DNA of 64,000 nucleotides from Halichondria panicea (lineage: Eukaryota > Porifera > Demospongiae > Suberitida > Halichondriidae), in assembly GCF_963675165.1 (NCBI RefSeq), contig NC_087385.1:206501-270500 (forward strand). Direction: 5' to 3'. Shown here piece after piece: positions 1 through 9,756 of the stretch; positions within the stretch are counted from its first letter, which is position 1, and each line of letters opens with the position of its first letter. Below the pieces are notes generated by a model. That model searched no databases and had not been told where the DNA came from. It worked only from the letters and a program-made list of their open reading frames with translations. Made by a program: the position numbers and the translations under genes.

Positions 1-2234
1 GAAATGGAGAAGTTTCTGGAGCGCTCTGAACAACAGGAGAATGGTAGACATACTGTGCTGTGTGATTCATGCTCGTTTCATACCCACCCCCACACACACA
101 CCACACACACACACACTACCCCCACACACACACACACTACCCCCACACACATACACACTACCCCCCCCATACACACACACTACCCCCACACACACCACCA
201 CCACCACACACACCACCACCACCACACACACCACTACACACACACACTACCCCCACACACTCACCACACACATACACACTACCCCCCCACACACACACAC
301 ACTACCCCCACACACACCACCACCACCACACACACCACCACCACCACACACACTCACAGATGCTGTCAATGAGTCTGGATCAGGATCAGATGATGAAGAC
401 GATGTTGATTTTTTCGCTGACCAAGACTCAGACAATGCCTCAGGGGAACGCCCTCACTATGACCAGTTCTTTGATGCCCCAGAGCCTGGCGCTACTAAAC
501 CACCGCAAGGTAGCAAAGAACAAGAAGATGTAGAAGACGAAATTGGTGATGATGAGGCTAGTGATGCTGGTGAAGGTGAGGAGGGGGGTTTTCCTAACGA
601 CGAACCAGATGTCGAGGATGAAATTCCTGCTGTGGACAACACTGAAATTAAAGATGAGCCATTGTCCACTTTTGAAAAGAAACAACTCAAGGTATAGTAC
701 TGCGTCTACATGTGCACTGTGATTACTGCCTTGCTGTTGCTCTAGATGAAAACAAGGATAGAGGCGCTGGAGGCGGTGAACCTTGCACCCCGGGCCTGGC
801 AGTTAGGGGGAGAGGCCAACGCTAAGAACAGACCTCTCAACAGGTATACCTGTGTTAGCTTGTTAGTGAATTGTCTTGAATTGTTTCTCTAGCTTGTTAG
901 CTGAGGACCTCTCATTTGATCACATGACCCGGCCTGCCCCTGTCATCACTGAGGAGACCACTGCAACTCTGGAGGACATCATCAAACAACGTATACTTGA
1001 CGAGGTCAACTACTGATGTGTGTGTGTTTTTAATTGTGTGCAGTATAATAGTACATTGAAGTTACCCACTTTTCCCCACTCTCTATCCATTTCCCCAACC
1101 CTCACTCTGTCTCCTTTCTTCCCCGTGTCATTTTAATATAATTATGGTAAATATTTTATTTTCGTTTTAGGTGTGTGTAGTATCAATGTGTATGTGAGTG
1201 TCGTTTTTGATATCTGTTATTTATTGCACTGTAGGCTTGGGATGATGTCGGGCGTAAAATAAAGCCCACTGAGAAGCCGTATGATTACTCAAGGTCGCAA
1301 CCTTTGGACCAAGGGAAGAGCAAGCTCAGTTTAGCCGAGGTGTACGAACAAGAGTACCTGAAGCAGACTCAGGTGGGTGGGCGCTTGTGAGTGTCATGTG
1401 ATGTGTAATACTGAGATCTGATTGGTGCCTGCAGGAGGAGGATATAAAGGAGGACGATAGGCACACAGATATCAAAGAGTTAATGAAGAAACTTTTTGTC
1501 AAACTAGATGCTCTCTCTAACTTCCACTTCACCCCAAAACCAGTGAGTACCCCAAACTATAGCTCAATAGAGAGAGACGCATGTATAGTACCAGGGATGT
1601 GCCCACACTGGTGGTTGGTACACCTCTAGACAAAATAACTACGTGTGTAGAACTGGGATTGATGATTGAAAAGGCCACCACTTTGAAGATTCTTTACACA
1701 TCACTGTACTATAGTTTACTAGCTGTTATATTCGTATCTCTAACAGTATGCCCCCCCCCCCTCCCTCCTGTACAGCCCAAGGCTGAAGTTAAGATAGTCC
1801 CCAACGTGCCAGCTATTCAGATGGAGGAAGTGGCACCCACTGCTGTCAGTGAGGCTGCTCGTGTAGCACCAGAGGAGATACAGGCCAAGTCTCAACGTCC
1901 TCAAGTGGGAGAGACAGAGAGAACTGACACGGATAGAAAACACGATCGTCGATTGAAAAAACGTCGAAAACGTCTCCAAATAGCCGAGAAGAATCAGCGC
2001 GATAAAATTGTTGCTAAACTGAGGCCAGGGCTGGGTAATAAGTACACAAAGAAATCACTGGAGAAGAAATTGAAGGATAAAGAACAACACGAGCTGGTTG
2101 ATAAGAGTTTGAAGAGCTCATCGCGTTTCTTTGCCGCCCTACAGGAGGAGGTGAAGGAACAGGTCAAGAGTGCTAAGAAAGGACACGAATCTGCTAGAGA
2201 GAGAACTACATCTGCACAGCAGTATAAGCTATAA
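1..2234 (+). CDS. MPHOSPH10: U3 snoRNP protein MPP10, 3' part
   Basis: Component of the U3 small nucleolar RNP / small-subunit processome that acts in 18S pre-rRNA processing in the nucleolus. The 5' end lies outside the window. Exons read: (1)..43, 360-691, 746-843, 893-1004, 1235-1372, 1435-1542, 1776-2234; all junctions are GT-AG and keep frame. Visible hallmarks are an acidic stretch ([13 protein letters not shown]), the conserved block [20 protein letters not shown] followed by [10 protein letters not shown], then [24 protein letters not shown] and [13 protein letters not shown], and a basic coiled C-terminus ([20 protein letters not shown]). These match the C-terminal half of animal MPP10 in order. 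The first intron (44-359) is almost wholly simple repeat. Identity is firm; only the N-terminus is missing. Confidence 0.95.
80..358. repeat. compound CA / CCA microsatellite filling an intron
   Basis: Nearly the whole first visible MPHOSPH10 intron consists of (CA)n blocks punctuated by CTACCCCCACACA and (CCA)n units, repeated several times. It runs straight into the 3' splice site of the next exon (CACTCACAG at 351-359). Confidence 0.9.
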
Positions 2235-2419
2235 TTATTCATGTCATGCAATTGTCGTGTTACTATTATAACAGTGTTGCAAGCTGCGCTGTGCTAATGC
2301 CTCTCGCCATAATTATTATGCTTTCGCTCAAGAGTGTAGTAGAGGGAAATATATAATTATGTAAACTCACTGACTTTATTTGCCTCGAAACAGGCCGCTT
2401 TGCACATAATAAAGTCATT

Positions 2420-2470
2420 GCCTCGAACCCAGGCCTCTATTGTCTGCGGCGTGGGATCGAGGCTAAAAGA
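2420..2470. repeat. short fold-back element with CCTCG ends
   Basis: GCCTCGAACCCAGGCCT on the left is echoed inverted as GTGGGATCGAGGCT on the right, in the MPHOSPH10-HAUS4 intergenic region. The same ends recur at 54605-54740 and 56945-57009, so this is probably a small non-autonomous repeat family. Confidence 0.5.
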
Positions 2471-2530
2471 TCCCCTTCCTCCTACGTTTTTGACTTGTTG
2501 CACTTTCTATATTGACGATTCGTTTCAAAA

Positions 2531-2554
2531 ATGGCTATAAGATGGACAATTTGA
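2531..2554 (+). promoter_or_regulatory. upstream ORF overlapping the HAUS4 start
   Basis: An ATG at 2531 opens a seven-codon reading frame ending in TGA at 2552-2554. It overlaps the HAUS4 ATG (2542) in another frame. If included in the mRNA it could lower initiation at the main start; the transcript start is not known. Confidence 0.4.
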
Positions 2555-4917
2555 AGGCAGAGAATCCGTCCTTCTCCAAGCTACTCGACATCTTAGAGAG
2601 TGGGAAACTTGAGAATGGCCATTTAAGAACCACTGCTACGGACCTCAGCCAGGTCAGCTACACTAGGCCCACACAGCCAGCCCCATCAATTAGGGGTACC
2701 TAGGTACCTTTTGTGCAACCCTGTACGTCCATGTATGTGTGTACAGCCATGTAGATAAATGTCAATCAACCTCACTATATACCCATATCTGCTATATGGG
2801 AAGCTGCATACAGAACTGAGAGTTCTTTGTAAATGTCATCTCTCTATCTATCTATATAATTATAGGCACGGTCCAGACTCCACTATCTATATAATTATAG
2901 GCACGGTCCAGACTCCACTATCTATATAATTATAGGCACGGTCCAGACTCCACTCAGTGAAGCATCGCTATCTGGAGCAGCAGTTGCTCTGTACTGAGGT
3001 GGAGTGTGTGTTGACCTCTCGAACCCAACGCCCACTCACACAATGCATGGCGGCCGCTAGACTACAGCATTGTCTGGGATCTGACGAGCCGTTGCTAGGG
3101 GTAACCACAGAACACCTGAGAGCTGTCGACCCAATGAGAGGAATACAGGTGACTGTACATGTACTATTCAACGTCATTAATAAATTTTTAATAAAACCGT
3201 ATTTTTCACGCATCATCCGAAAATTGTAACTGTGACCGCAATAGTTTCCGAATAATGCGTTAACTGTGTATTTCATTCAAATACTTTTTTTTCTAAATTG
3301 CACAGAAATGCAAAAAGGAAGTCATGGCTGATTTAGAAGTTTCCCTGAGGTCAAAGGTCGCCCGAGTGTTGAGTTGGCAGTCCCCCCAGAGAGAGTTGGG
3401 GGACAACGAGAGCATCCGATTGGCCAAGATAGGACAGCTGCCGCAGTTGCTACGGCAACAGGTAGATGAGAATAGGAGGAACAAAGAAGAAATAGAAGTT
3501 ACAAGGAAGGAAATTGTTGAAACACTCAAAAGAAAACACAAGGTTTGATATTGTCGGAATTGAATTTTTAGCCTCTCTTTACAATAGCTTCTTGAGTATA
3601 AATAATAGTTATAGACTGAGTCCAAGGTCTCTATGGGGTTTTGAGACCTGAAGGCCCGAGGCTGTAGCATCTCGAGCGTAGCGAGGGTGCTACTAAGGGC
3701 CTGAGGGTCTCAAAACTCCATAGTGACCGTTGACGAGGCCTATAACTGGTTTAGAATAGTGCTAAGCAAGCTAGGCTATATTAACACAAAGAAGACTCTG
3801 AAACCAAGAGTTTCTACAAGCCTCAAGCAACGTTAAAGCTTTGCTCTGGCTAGTCTACATAAAAAAACTCACATTGATGAAGGCAGTTTCTGTTTCTTGA
3901 GAATCACGCATTGCAAATAAAAAGTTGCTATTGTCATAGTAGTTAGCTCTGCACTAGAGCACTAGCTATTGTAGCTGCAAGAGAGAGATAAAAGCTGCAA
4001 AGCGGCACTGCAGAACCCAAAACTTAAAAAAATTAATTTTTAATGATGCTCTGTATCATCGTTACTATGACTTCAACATAAACTGTGTGATGTTGCCATG
4101 TTCCATACAAGTTAATCTTGACATCATCTTGCCTGTAGGCATAATCAGTATAATAGACCTACTTAGAAGACCTCAGGTCCATAAGTGAAATAATGGACCT
4201 CTCAGTGACCTATCAGATTGCAGTATTACTACAAGCATTTTCTAATTATAGAGATTTAGACCCATCTATTTTTTTCATGCCCACTTAGACCTTTAGTTTG
4301 TCTCCGTGTGTTTGCAAAAATATAGTTTACTTGACAATTACCTATATCAACCCATGATCTGCCCATCAGGTGTTTGTAGAGATGTGTGCTGAGTTGAGAG
4401 GGGTACTGGAGGGACTCAAGCTAGGAGTGGTGATGGAGGCAGACCAAGCAGCCATGGAACACACCGCCTCACAGTGCACAGCCATGTCAGGAAAACTAGA
4501 GTAAGTACATTTTGTAGGCCCTTTCCTAGCTCTATAATTATTGGGTAGATTTGCTTGTCGATTTCCACCAAAAGCAAAAGCTAATTGGCATTAATTTAAT
4601 CATAATTATTTAGGGAGGGAGCTGGTTTGATGGTCCATACTTGAGTGTAGAGGGACCAGTTACCAACGGTTTCATTATACACAGAACTATTGTAGTGTGT
4701 GATTGTGTACTATTGTGTTTGCAGGGTGATGTACTACCAGCTGTTGAAGGGCGTGTGCTCTGAGGGACGGTTACAGGCACTCAAGGAAATACAGTGAGTC
4801 AACAAACACACCCTCTGCAAAATTATGTATCTGCTCTGCTAAGTTAATTTTTATGTCTACTGTACAAGTACGCGTAGTGTGTGTAGCTGTTGTTAATAAC
4901 TACTTCAACCCCCCCCC

Positions 4918-4972
<55 letters not shown>

Positions 4973-5154
4973 CTCATCTAGAGGCTGCTCGTACTAAACT
5001 TGATGAGAGATTGATCCAGTCGCGTCAGATGTTGGGTCATTACCACTCCCTAGGGGAGGCCTTCACCACTCTAGCTGAACAATATCATGAGATGCTAGCT
5101 AACATTGAGAACAAAACATGGGCTCTCAAAGAGCTCTCTAAAACCACTAGCTAA
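2542..5154 (+). CDS. HAUS4: HAUS augmin-like complex subunit 4
   Basis: Subunit of the augmin complex, which recruits gamma-tubulin to spindle microtubules for branching nucleation. Six exons: 2542-2652, 2936-3148, 3306-3542, 4370-4500, 4725-4793, 4971-5154, giving about 314 residues (human about 363). Family features seen in order: NPSFSKLLDILESG near the N-terminus, YLEQQLLCTE, GVTTEHLRAVDPMRG, the MADLEVSLRSKVARVL helix, and a long helical C-terminus ending in ENKTWALKELSKTTS, which closely resembles the end of vertebrate HAUS4. The start at 2542 is the first ATG in the coding frame. Intron 1 carries a triplicated 3' splice site and intron 5 ends in a long CA tract. It converges with the TEX14-like gene, 152 bases between stop codons. 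Confidence 0.9.
2866..2954 (+). repeat. 35-base tandem repeat triplicating a 3' splice site
   Basis: The unit GCACGGTCCAGACTCCACTA... with ATATAATTATAG before it occurs with exact 35-base period; exonic parts begin at 2866, 2901 and 2936. Each copy has a TATAG acceptor followed by the same exon start. Only the third acceptor (AG at 2934-2935) leads directly into the HAUS4 exon; because 35 is not a multiple of three, use of the first or second would shift the frame. Confidence 0.9.
3630..3725. repeat. fold-back element, CTCGCTACGCTCG core
   Basis: Long imperfect hairpin in HAUS4 intron 3: CTATGGGGTTTTGAGACCTG is mirrored by GGGTCTCAAAACTCCATAG. The loop side carries CGAGCGTAGCGAGGGTGCTAC, nearly the same core as the hairpin at 14300-14445. 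Confidence 0.7.
3785..4015 (+). repeat. dispersed repeat copy (family also at 39.8 and 53.2 kb)
   Basis: Shares ordered blocks with 39783-40140 and 53160-53540: AAAGCTTTG, CTCACATTGA..GGC, and TTAGCTCTGCACTAGAGC with CTAGCTATTGTAGCTGCAAGAG. No coding capacity seen. Confidence 0.6.
4908..4970. repeat. poly-C plus (CA)n at a 3' splice site
   Basis: About 11 C residues followed by roughly 25 CA units that end in the acceptor ACACACAG of HAUS4 exon 6. There is no conventional polypyrimidine tract between the repeat and the AG. Confidence 0.9.
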
Positions 5155-5306
5155 TTTTTATTGTGTAGAATGTCTTTGGTACATGCTCTTTTTATTATCT
5201 TGTCTATAATAATTTTTAGTTAATTATGCTGATGAAGAATGATGATCAATCCAACAACACTCACATTATCATGATAATTATGAGTTCAATGAGTTGGTGA
5301 TCAGTT

Positions 5307-8300
5307 CTAATAGGACTTTCTCCTCTCCTCTGGCTCCACTGCCAGGTACTCCACTTGAGACTGAAACTGCAGAAAAAAACAAGATGTGAAATCTATTATT
5401 ATAACGAGAACACAATGTTAAATTGTAAGGTAAAAACAATTACATCGATCATGCTACCTAAATTTGGAATACAATGTTCCCACCTGCTCAACTCTGAGTC
5501 TGCCAATAGGTGCACAGAAGCAGCACTTGAGAATAGGGGCAATCTCTTGATGATGTCGCGATATGATGAGCCTCTGTCCATCCTTCACTAGCACCCTTCC
5601 CAACTGAGGGGGCGTGAGGCCAGGCCATGGGACTTCCCCTCCCCACATCTCCCACAGCAGCACACTCAGACTGTATACATCACTCGCCTGAAGACGGGGG
5701 TAATAAAAAATAATGATTACACATGTCAGACAGGTAATGAGATTGCATGATTAAAGGCAATTTAAGAGGTTACACACACTTAAAGATTAATTATGCTGAT
5801 ATCTAATGCCAGTAGAGACATGCACACAGCAATCATATGATGTACACTGTAAACACTGTCCACACATAACATAAGGTATACACTGTCCACTGTTACAGTA
5901 GGAATGACATAAGGTACACTGTACACTGGGTGTGTGGATAGGAGCACACTCACAAACTCAGGGATGCGTGACTTCATTAGCTCGGGGGCAATCCAGGGCA
6001 GGAACAGTCGCAGTGAGGCACTCATTTCCCCAGGGATGGCCGTGGAGGGAGCGTGGCAGCAGAACAGGTTGCACAGCTACAAGAAGATCAACAGCATACT
6101 AACAGTACTAGTGGATGCATTCAGTGATCGAACTGTACATGTACAGTGACTTGTACACAGGAATACAGTTAACAGAACAGATGATTCTCACTTCATTAAG
6201 TATTGTAAGACCCACTGATCTAATATCATTATAGGCCGCCTTTCAAAGAGCTACTTTTAAACGTGGAATTCGTGGAATTGGAGAACCCAAGGTTACGGGT
6301 ACTCACAAGTAAGCTATCGAAACTATGAAAAATCACCTCAAGTGTTTAAATGTGATCAGGGTGCGTACCTTGGGTATTCCTTGCAGGGTGAAATAGACGG
6401 CATGTGATGAGATGATGTTGTGAGTGACCCCCTTCACATTGTGCAGGTAGGCAACAGCTGGGAGGGGGGGGGGGGGTCAACATGTAATATCCATGGTATG
6501 GCTAAATTGGCAAATACTTTTGTCTCTCAAGTAATAATAGTAAGTTATGGCAGCTAAAGAGTCCCCAAAAACTGGTAATTTAATGGGGGCCAGAGGGTTG
6601 TAGCTTACTATTGAACCCACGGAAAAGAGTATTTAGAAACAATCACTTCACTAGCTATAATACATTGTGTTCAGTATTACTCGTATTACTGCTATAGAGC
6701 ATACCACTTGTGACTCCAGCCATGGTGTGTGAGATCTCTCCTCTAGTGAAGGGCCTCAGTTCCTTATGTAACTGTTGGTGGAGAGAGGAGGACTGCAGTG
6801 ACTCTAGGGCCAGGAACATGTCTCCCTTGCTAGGCCCACAGCACACAGCCATGAGGAGCACAATGTTGGGGTGTCGTATAACACTGCAGGGAGAAGGGTG
6901 GTGGTAGTGGGTCAAAAACTGGAAAATAGGACGTTAATTTGCGAACCCATTACTGATAATATGAACAGCAGAACATTACTTTTGTAGCTCTTATGGAGGC
7001 TGATATACATGAATGATTATACATTGATGGACCATTAAAAAATGGACATATCCAAAGGCTATAAAGCAGTTGGCTAGTAGTTAGCATTGTATCACTATAC
7101 CTGAGGTTGTCCATTTCCTTGGTGAGTACCTCAACGTTCATGACTGGACTGAGTGAATGCTCTGTACTCTGTTGTGGGTCAATCTGTCTGAGAGTCACGC
7201 CCACTGCTCCACTCCACACAGCCCTGCTCCACACACTCCCGTCCACGCTGCTCCTCTCAAGCTTAGACAACGTCTGGAGAGGGAGAGGGGTATATTCAGG
7301 GTACAGTCTTTATGTGCTAACAACTATATTATTATTGATTTTGTCCTTTATAGGCGCACATATACCATATAATTATGGGGTATACTGTGGGGGGTAATAT
7401 TTTATTACCTTGAGCACTTCTGATGGTAGAACTTCAGGCACAACTCCGAAGGCACCAGGACTGGTCTTGTGGCCCACTGGGAACACTGTATGAGCAACCA
7501 GTGTGTGCGTACAATATACGTTGGAAATATCGACTTACTAAAGCCGTAGTCAAAGATCTCTCGACATCGACCCTTGTAGAATAGCGAGGCTTTAGAGGTC
7601 AAAGGTGAGGTGTTCTCCAGAGTGGTGGTTGACTTGGCAACGGCATGCATCCAATGAGGATACGAAGCATTGGGCCGCAATTTAGACTGTGTGTATGTGG
7701 GGGGGGGGGGTGGTTTCCTATTTTGTTTTTTCTTGTCTGAGACATAATTATAGGGACTAACTCACCAGGCAGGCAGTGAGATTGCCACCAGAGGTAGAAG
7801 CTTGTACCTGCAACTCAACTGTATGTATAGCATTCAATTTATGTTTGTAAAGGCAGATGGAACTCACAAAAGAATTCTATCATTTCCAAGATGTCAATTT
7901 TTCTGAGTCTGGTTGCGATGTCCTGTGGAGTTTCCCCGCTCTCATCTTTGGCCGTGAGGTCCCCTCCGAACTTGAGCAGGTGTTGCAGACACTTGCACTG
8001 GATCCGTGCATCATGCAGGTAGTAGGAGAGGTAGTTGTAGCAACCAACAGCTAGTCTACAGGTCCCAGTGACTGGGTTAAGAGACCTAGTTATACCCTCG
8101 GGGAAGTTTGGTGGCCTCCCTCCAAGGACTGCTGCATGGCACGGGGTCTGGGAGTTGTCATCTCTCCTGTGAAGTGGGAAATAGAATCGATTGTACCGTT
8201 ATTTTGCTGGTGAAAAACCTATGCGAATGAACCAATATCCTAATAGACATTAAATTGCGTTCTGGCAAAGATCGTGTACCAGTATTTAATTTTTGCGAAG

Positions 8301-8657
8301 TGATCAACACTCAAAAAGTTTGCATGATAATAATTTTATGTTTGATGCTCACAAAACATTCGATATAGTAATGCGGTACTAATCTTAATGGTACTAATCT
8401 TACTGGTTTGGATTTGCTCCTCTTCTGAGCAGCTCTTTGACACATTTCTTGTATCCATTCAATGCAGCATAGTATAAAGCACTTCTCAAGTGAGAGTCCA
8501 CACTGTTGGCATCTCCTCCCTTGTCCAGAGCCTCAACCAGCTTGACATAATGTCCTCTCTTGGCATACTTGACTAGACTAGGAGTTGGTCCCTTCTCCAG
8601 ACATTGTGGATGTTGCTGCACACCTGCAGACAGCACAGAGCAACTCATCTTGGGCAC
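5307..8657 (-). CDS. TEX14-like ankyrin-repeat pseudokinase
   Basis: Eleven exons in frame (about 550 residues): 8657-8404, 8166-7868, 7818-7766, 7686-7539, 7485-7409, 7273-7101, 6883-6705, 6457-6369, 6076-5954, 5687-5484, 5360-5307. The N-terminus holds ankyrin repeats (YAKRGHYVKLVEALDKGGD, SALYYAALNGYKKCVKELLR, CLQHLLKFGGDLTAKDESGE). A kinase-like domain follows: GAFGVV loop, GAVGVTLRQI strand, HPNIVLLMAV, AYLHNVKGVTH, then NIISSHAV, LCNLF, IAPELMKS and ASDVYSLSVLLWEMWGGEVPWPGL. The catalytic HRD is replaced (HNI) and the DFG equivalent is NLF, so it should be inactive. Domain order and motifs match vertebrate TEX14, the germ-cell intercellular-bridge protein that binds CEP55; the long C-terminal tail of TEX14, which holds the CEP55 motif, is absent here. 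Family assignment is good, exact orthology is inferred. Confidence 0.8.
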
Positions 8658-8878
8658 AGAAGATTTGAAACTGCTTCCAAGAAGCTGTTGTTGTCTCTGT
8701 CCCCTGAGGCTATGTTGCTACATGCAACAGATCTGTACTCAGATAATCTGAGCACAGGCTGTAGAAACCATAGCAACTCTCCCAGCTAGCTGAGCTGCAG
8801 CCGTCCTGCAAAGCCTTGCAAAAGAAACAAGCTCCAGTTTTGTGGTTTGTGGTTTTAGCTGGACCTATAGCTCAGAGC
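8658..8878. promoter_or_regulatory. divergent promoter interval
   Basis: The TEX14-like ATG (8657, minus) and the membrane-protein ATG (8879, plus) face away from each other across 221 bases. Both promoters or 5' UTRs must lie in or near this interval. No clear TATA box is seen. Confidence 0.45.
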
Positions 8879-9451
8879 ATGGAAAACGCAACAGTACTAT
8901 CAACTATTGCTCCCACTGCTGGAGCAAATAAAAGTGATCTACCTGGCTCTGGCAGCAATGCAGTGCCAGTTATCGTGGCTACAGTCGTTATAATGGTCTC
9001 AGTGGTACTACTCGTTGCTGGAATCAAACTGTGTGGGAGACGCAGAAAATCAAACTCCTCAAGAAATGTCTCAACGGGTAAAAAATTTTGGAGCTTCTGC
9101 CATAAATCAGTTGATGTTGACGAAAGTGCTATAGTACCCGGACCCACGAGAAAAACTTCGCATAGAGGATCGAAAGTGGGTATCCAAGAAAGTGAAATAC
9201 ATGTTAACGAAAACACGGAAGCTTCTGCCGATGAAGTACCCTCAACTAGCACTGATGAGATTATGCAACACCAAACTGTCGAGGTTGAAATTCACGAAGA
9301 TTCAATTAGCAATGATTCTATTAGACCATCCGCCACCTCGCTACCTACATCGTGTAGAACATCGACTCCACAAGACCCCCTCCCCAGCCCCACACACAAG
9401 CCTTTCAGGATGATCTTTGCAACCAATGATGCAATCTATGACATAGCATAA
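8879..9451 (+). CDS. small single-pass membrane protein, unknown
   Basis: Not recognised. From the ATG at 8879 it encodes 190 residues: a short Ser/Thr-rich N-terminal part with an N-glycosylation motif (NAT at residues 3-5, NKS near 18), a clear membrane segment PVIVATVVIMVSVVLLVAGI (about 31-50), a basic stop-transfer stretch (CGRRRKS), then a roughly 130-residue Ser/Thr/Glu-rich tail that looks disordered and cytoplasmic, ending NDAIYDIA. The frame is open upstream to 8774 and reads APVLWFVVLAGPIAQS, which resembles a signal peptide but has no ATG; an upstream 5' exon spliced near 8860 is possible. The C-terminal YDIA resembles a tyrosine-based signal. It could be a receptor-like or adhesion protein fragment. 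Confidence 0.6.
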   Translation: MENATVLSTIAPTAGANKSDLPGSGSNAVPVIVATVVIMVSVVLLVAGIKLCGRRRKSNSSRNVSTGKKFWSFCHKSVDVDESAIVPGPTRKTSHRGSKVGIQESEIHVNENTEASADEVPSTSTDEIMQHQTVEVEIHEDSISNDSIRPSATSLPTSCRTSTPQDPLPSPTHKPFRMIFATNDAIYDIA

Positions 9452-9687
9452 AGAAATCAATCGTAACGGCAGTATCAAAACAGACCAAAATTATCTACCC
9501 TCAGAGGGACAATAGCTTTCACTATGAGCGTAATTAGAAGAACTGTTATATAATATGTAGACAATGTTTATCCTAGAGAAACAAGTACAATAATATTTAT
9601 TATGTCATTATTTTAATTTCAACATACGTATAAGTTGTGGTACCAATTTTGGAAAAGTGATAGTCTAAACAAGTTTTCCACTCTCAC

Positions 9688-9695
9688 TATAAAAA
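9688..9695 (+). promoter_or_regulatory. TATA-like box upstream of tyrosinase
   Basis: TATAAAAA lies 62-69 bases before the tyrosinase ATG (9757), a plausible distance for a start site about 30 bases downstream plus a short 5' UTR. Confidence 0.4.
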
Positions 9696-9756
9696 TTTAC
9701 TTGAATGTACTCATTTCAGTTCAGTTCTGTGTACGCATGCACAGCAGCTTGCAACG

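Noticed and set aside
41..360. His/Thr-rich ORFs at the window start
   Set aside because: Intron microsatellite. Only the part after 360 is exon of MPHOSPH10.
7400..7490. Apparent frameshift in TEX14-like exon 5
   Set aside because: On rereading, exon 7485-7409 joins both neighbours in phase (GAFGVV...SEVLK then TLSKLERSS); no shift is needed.
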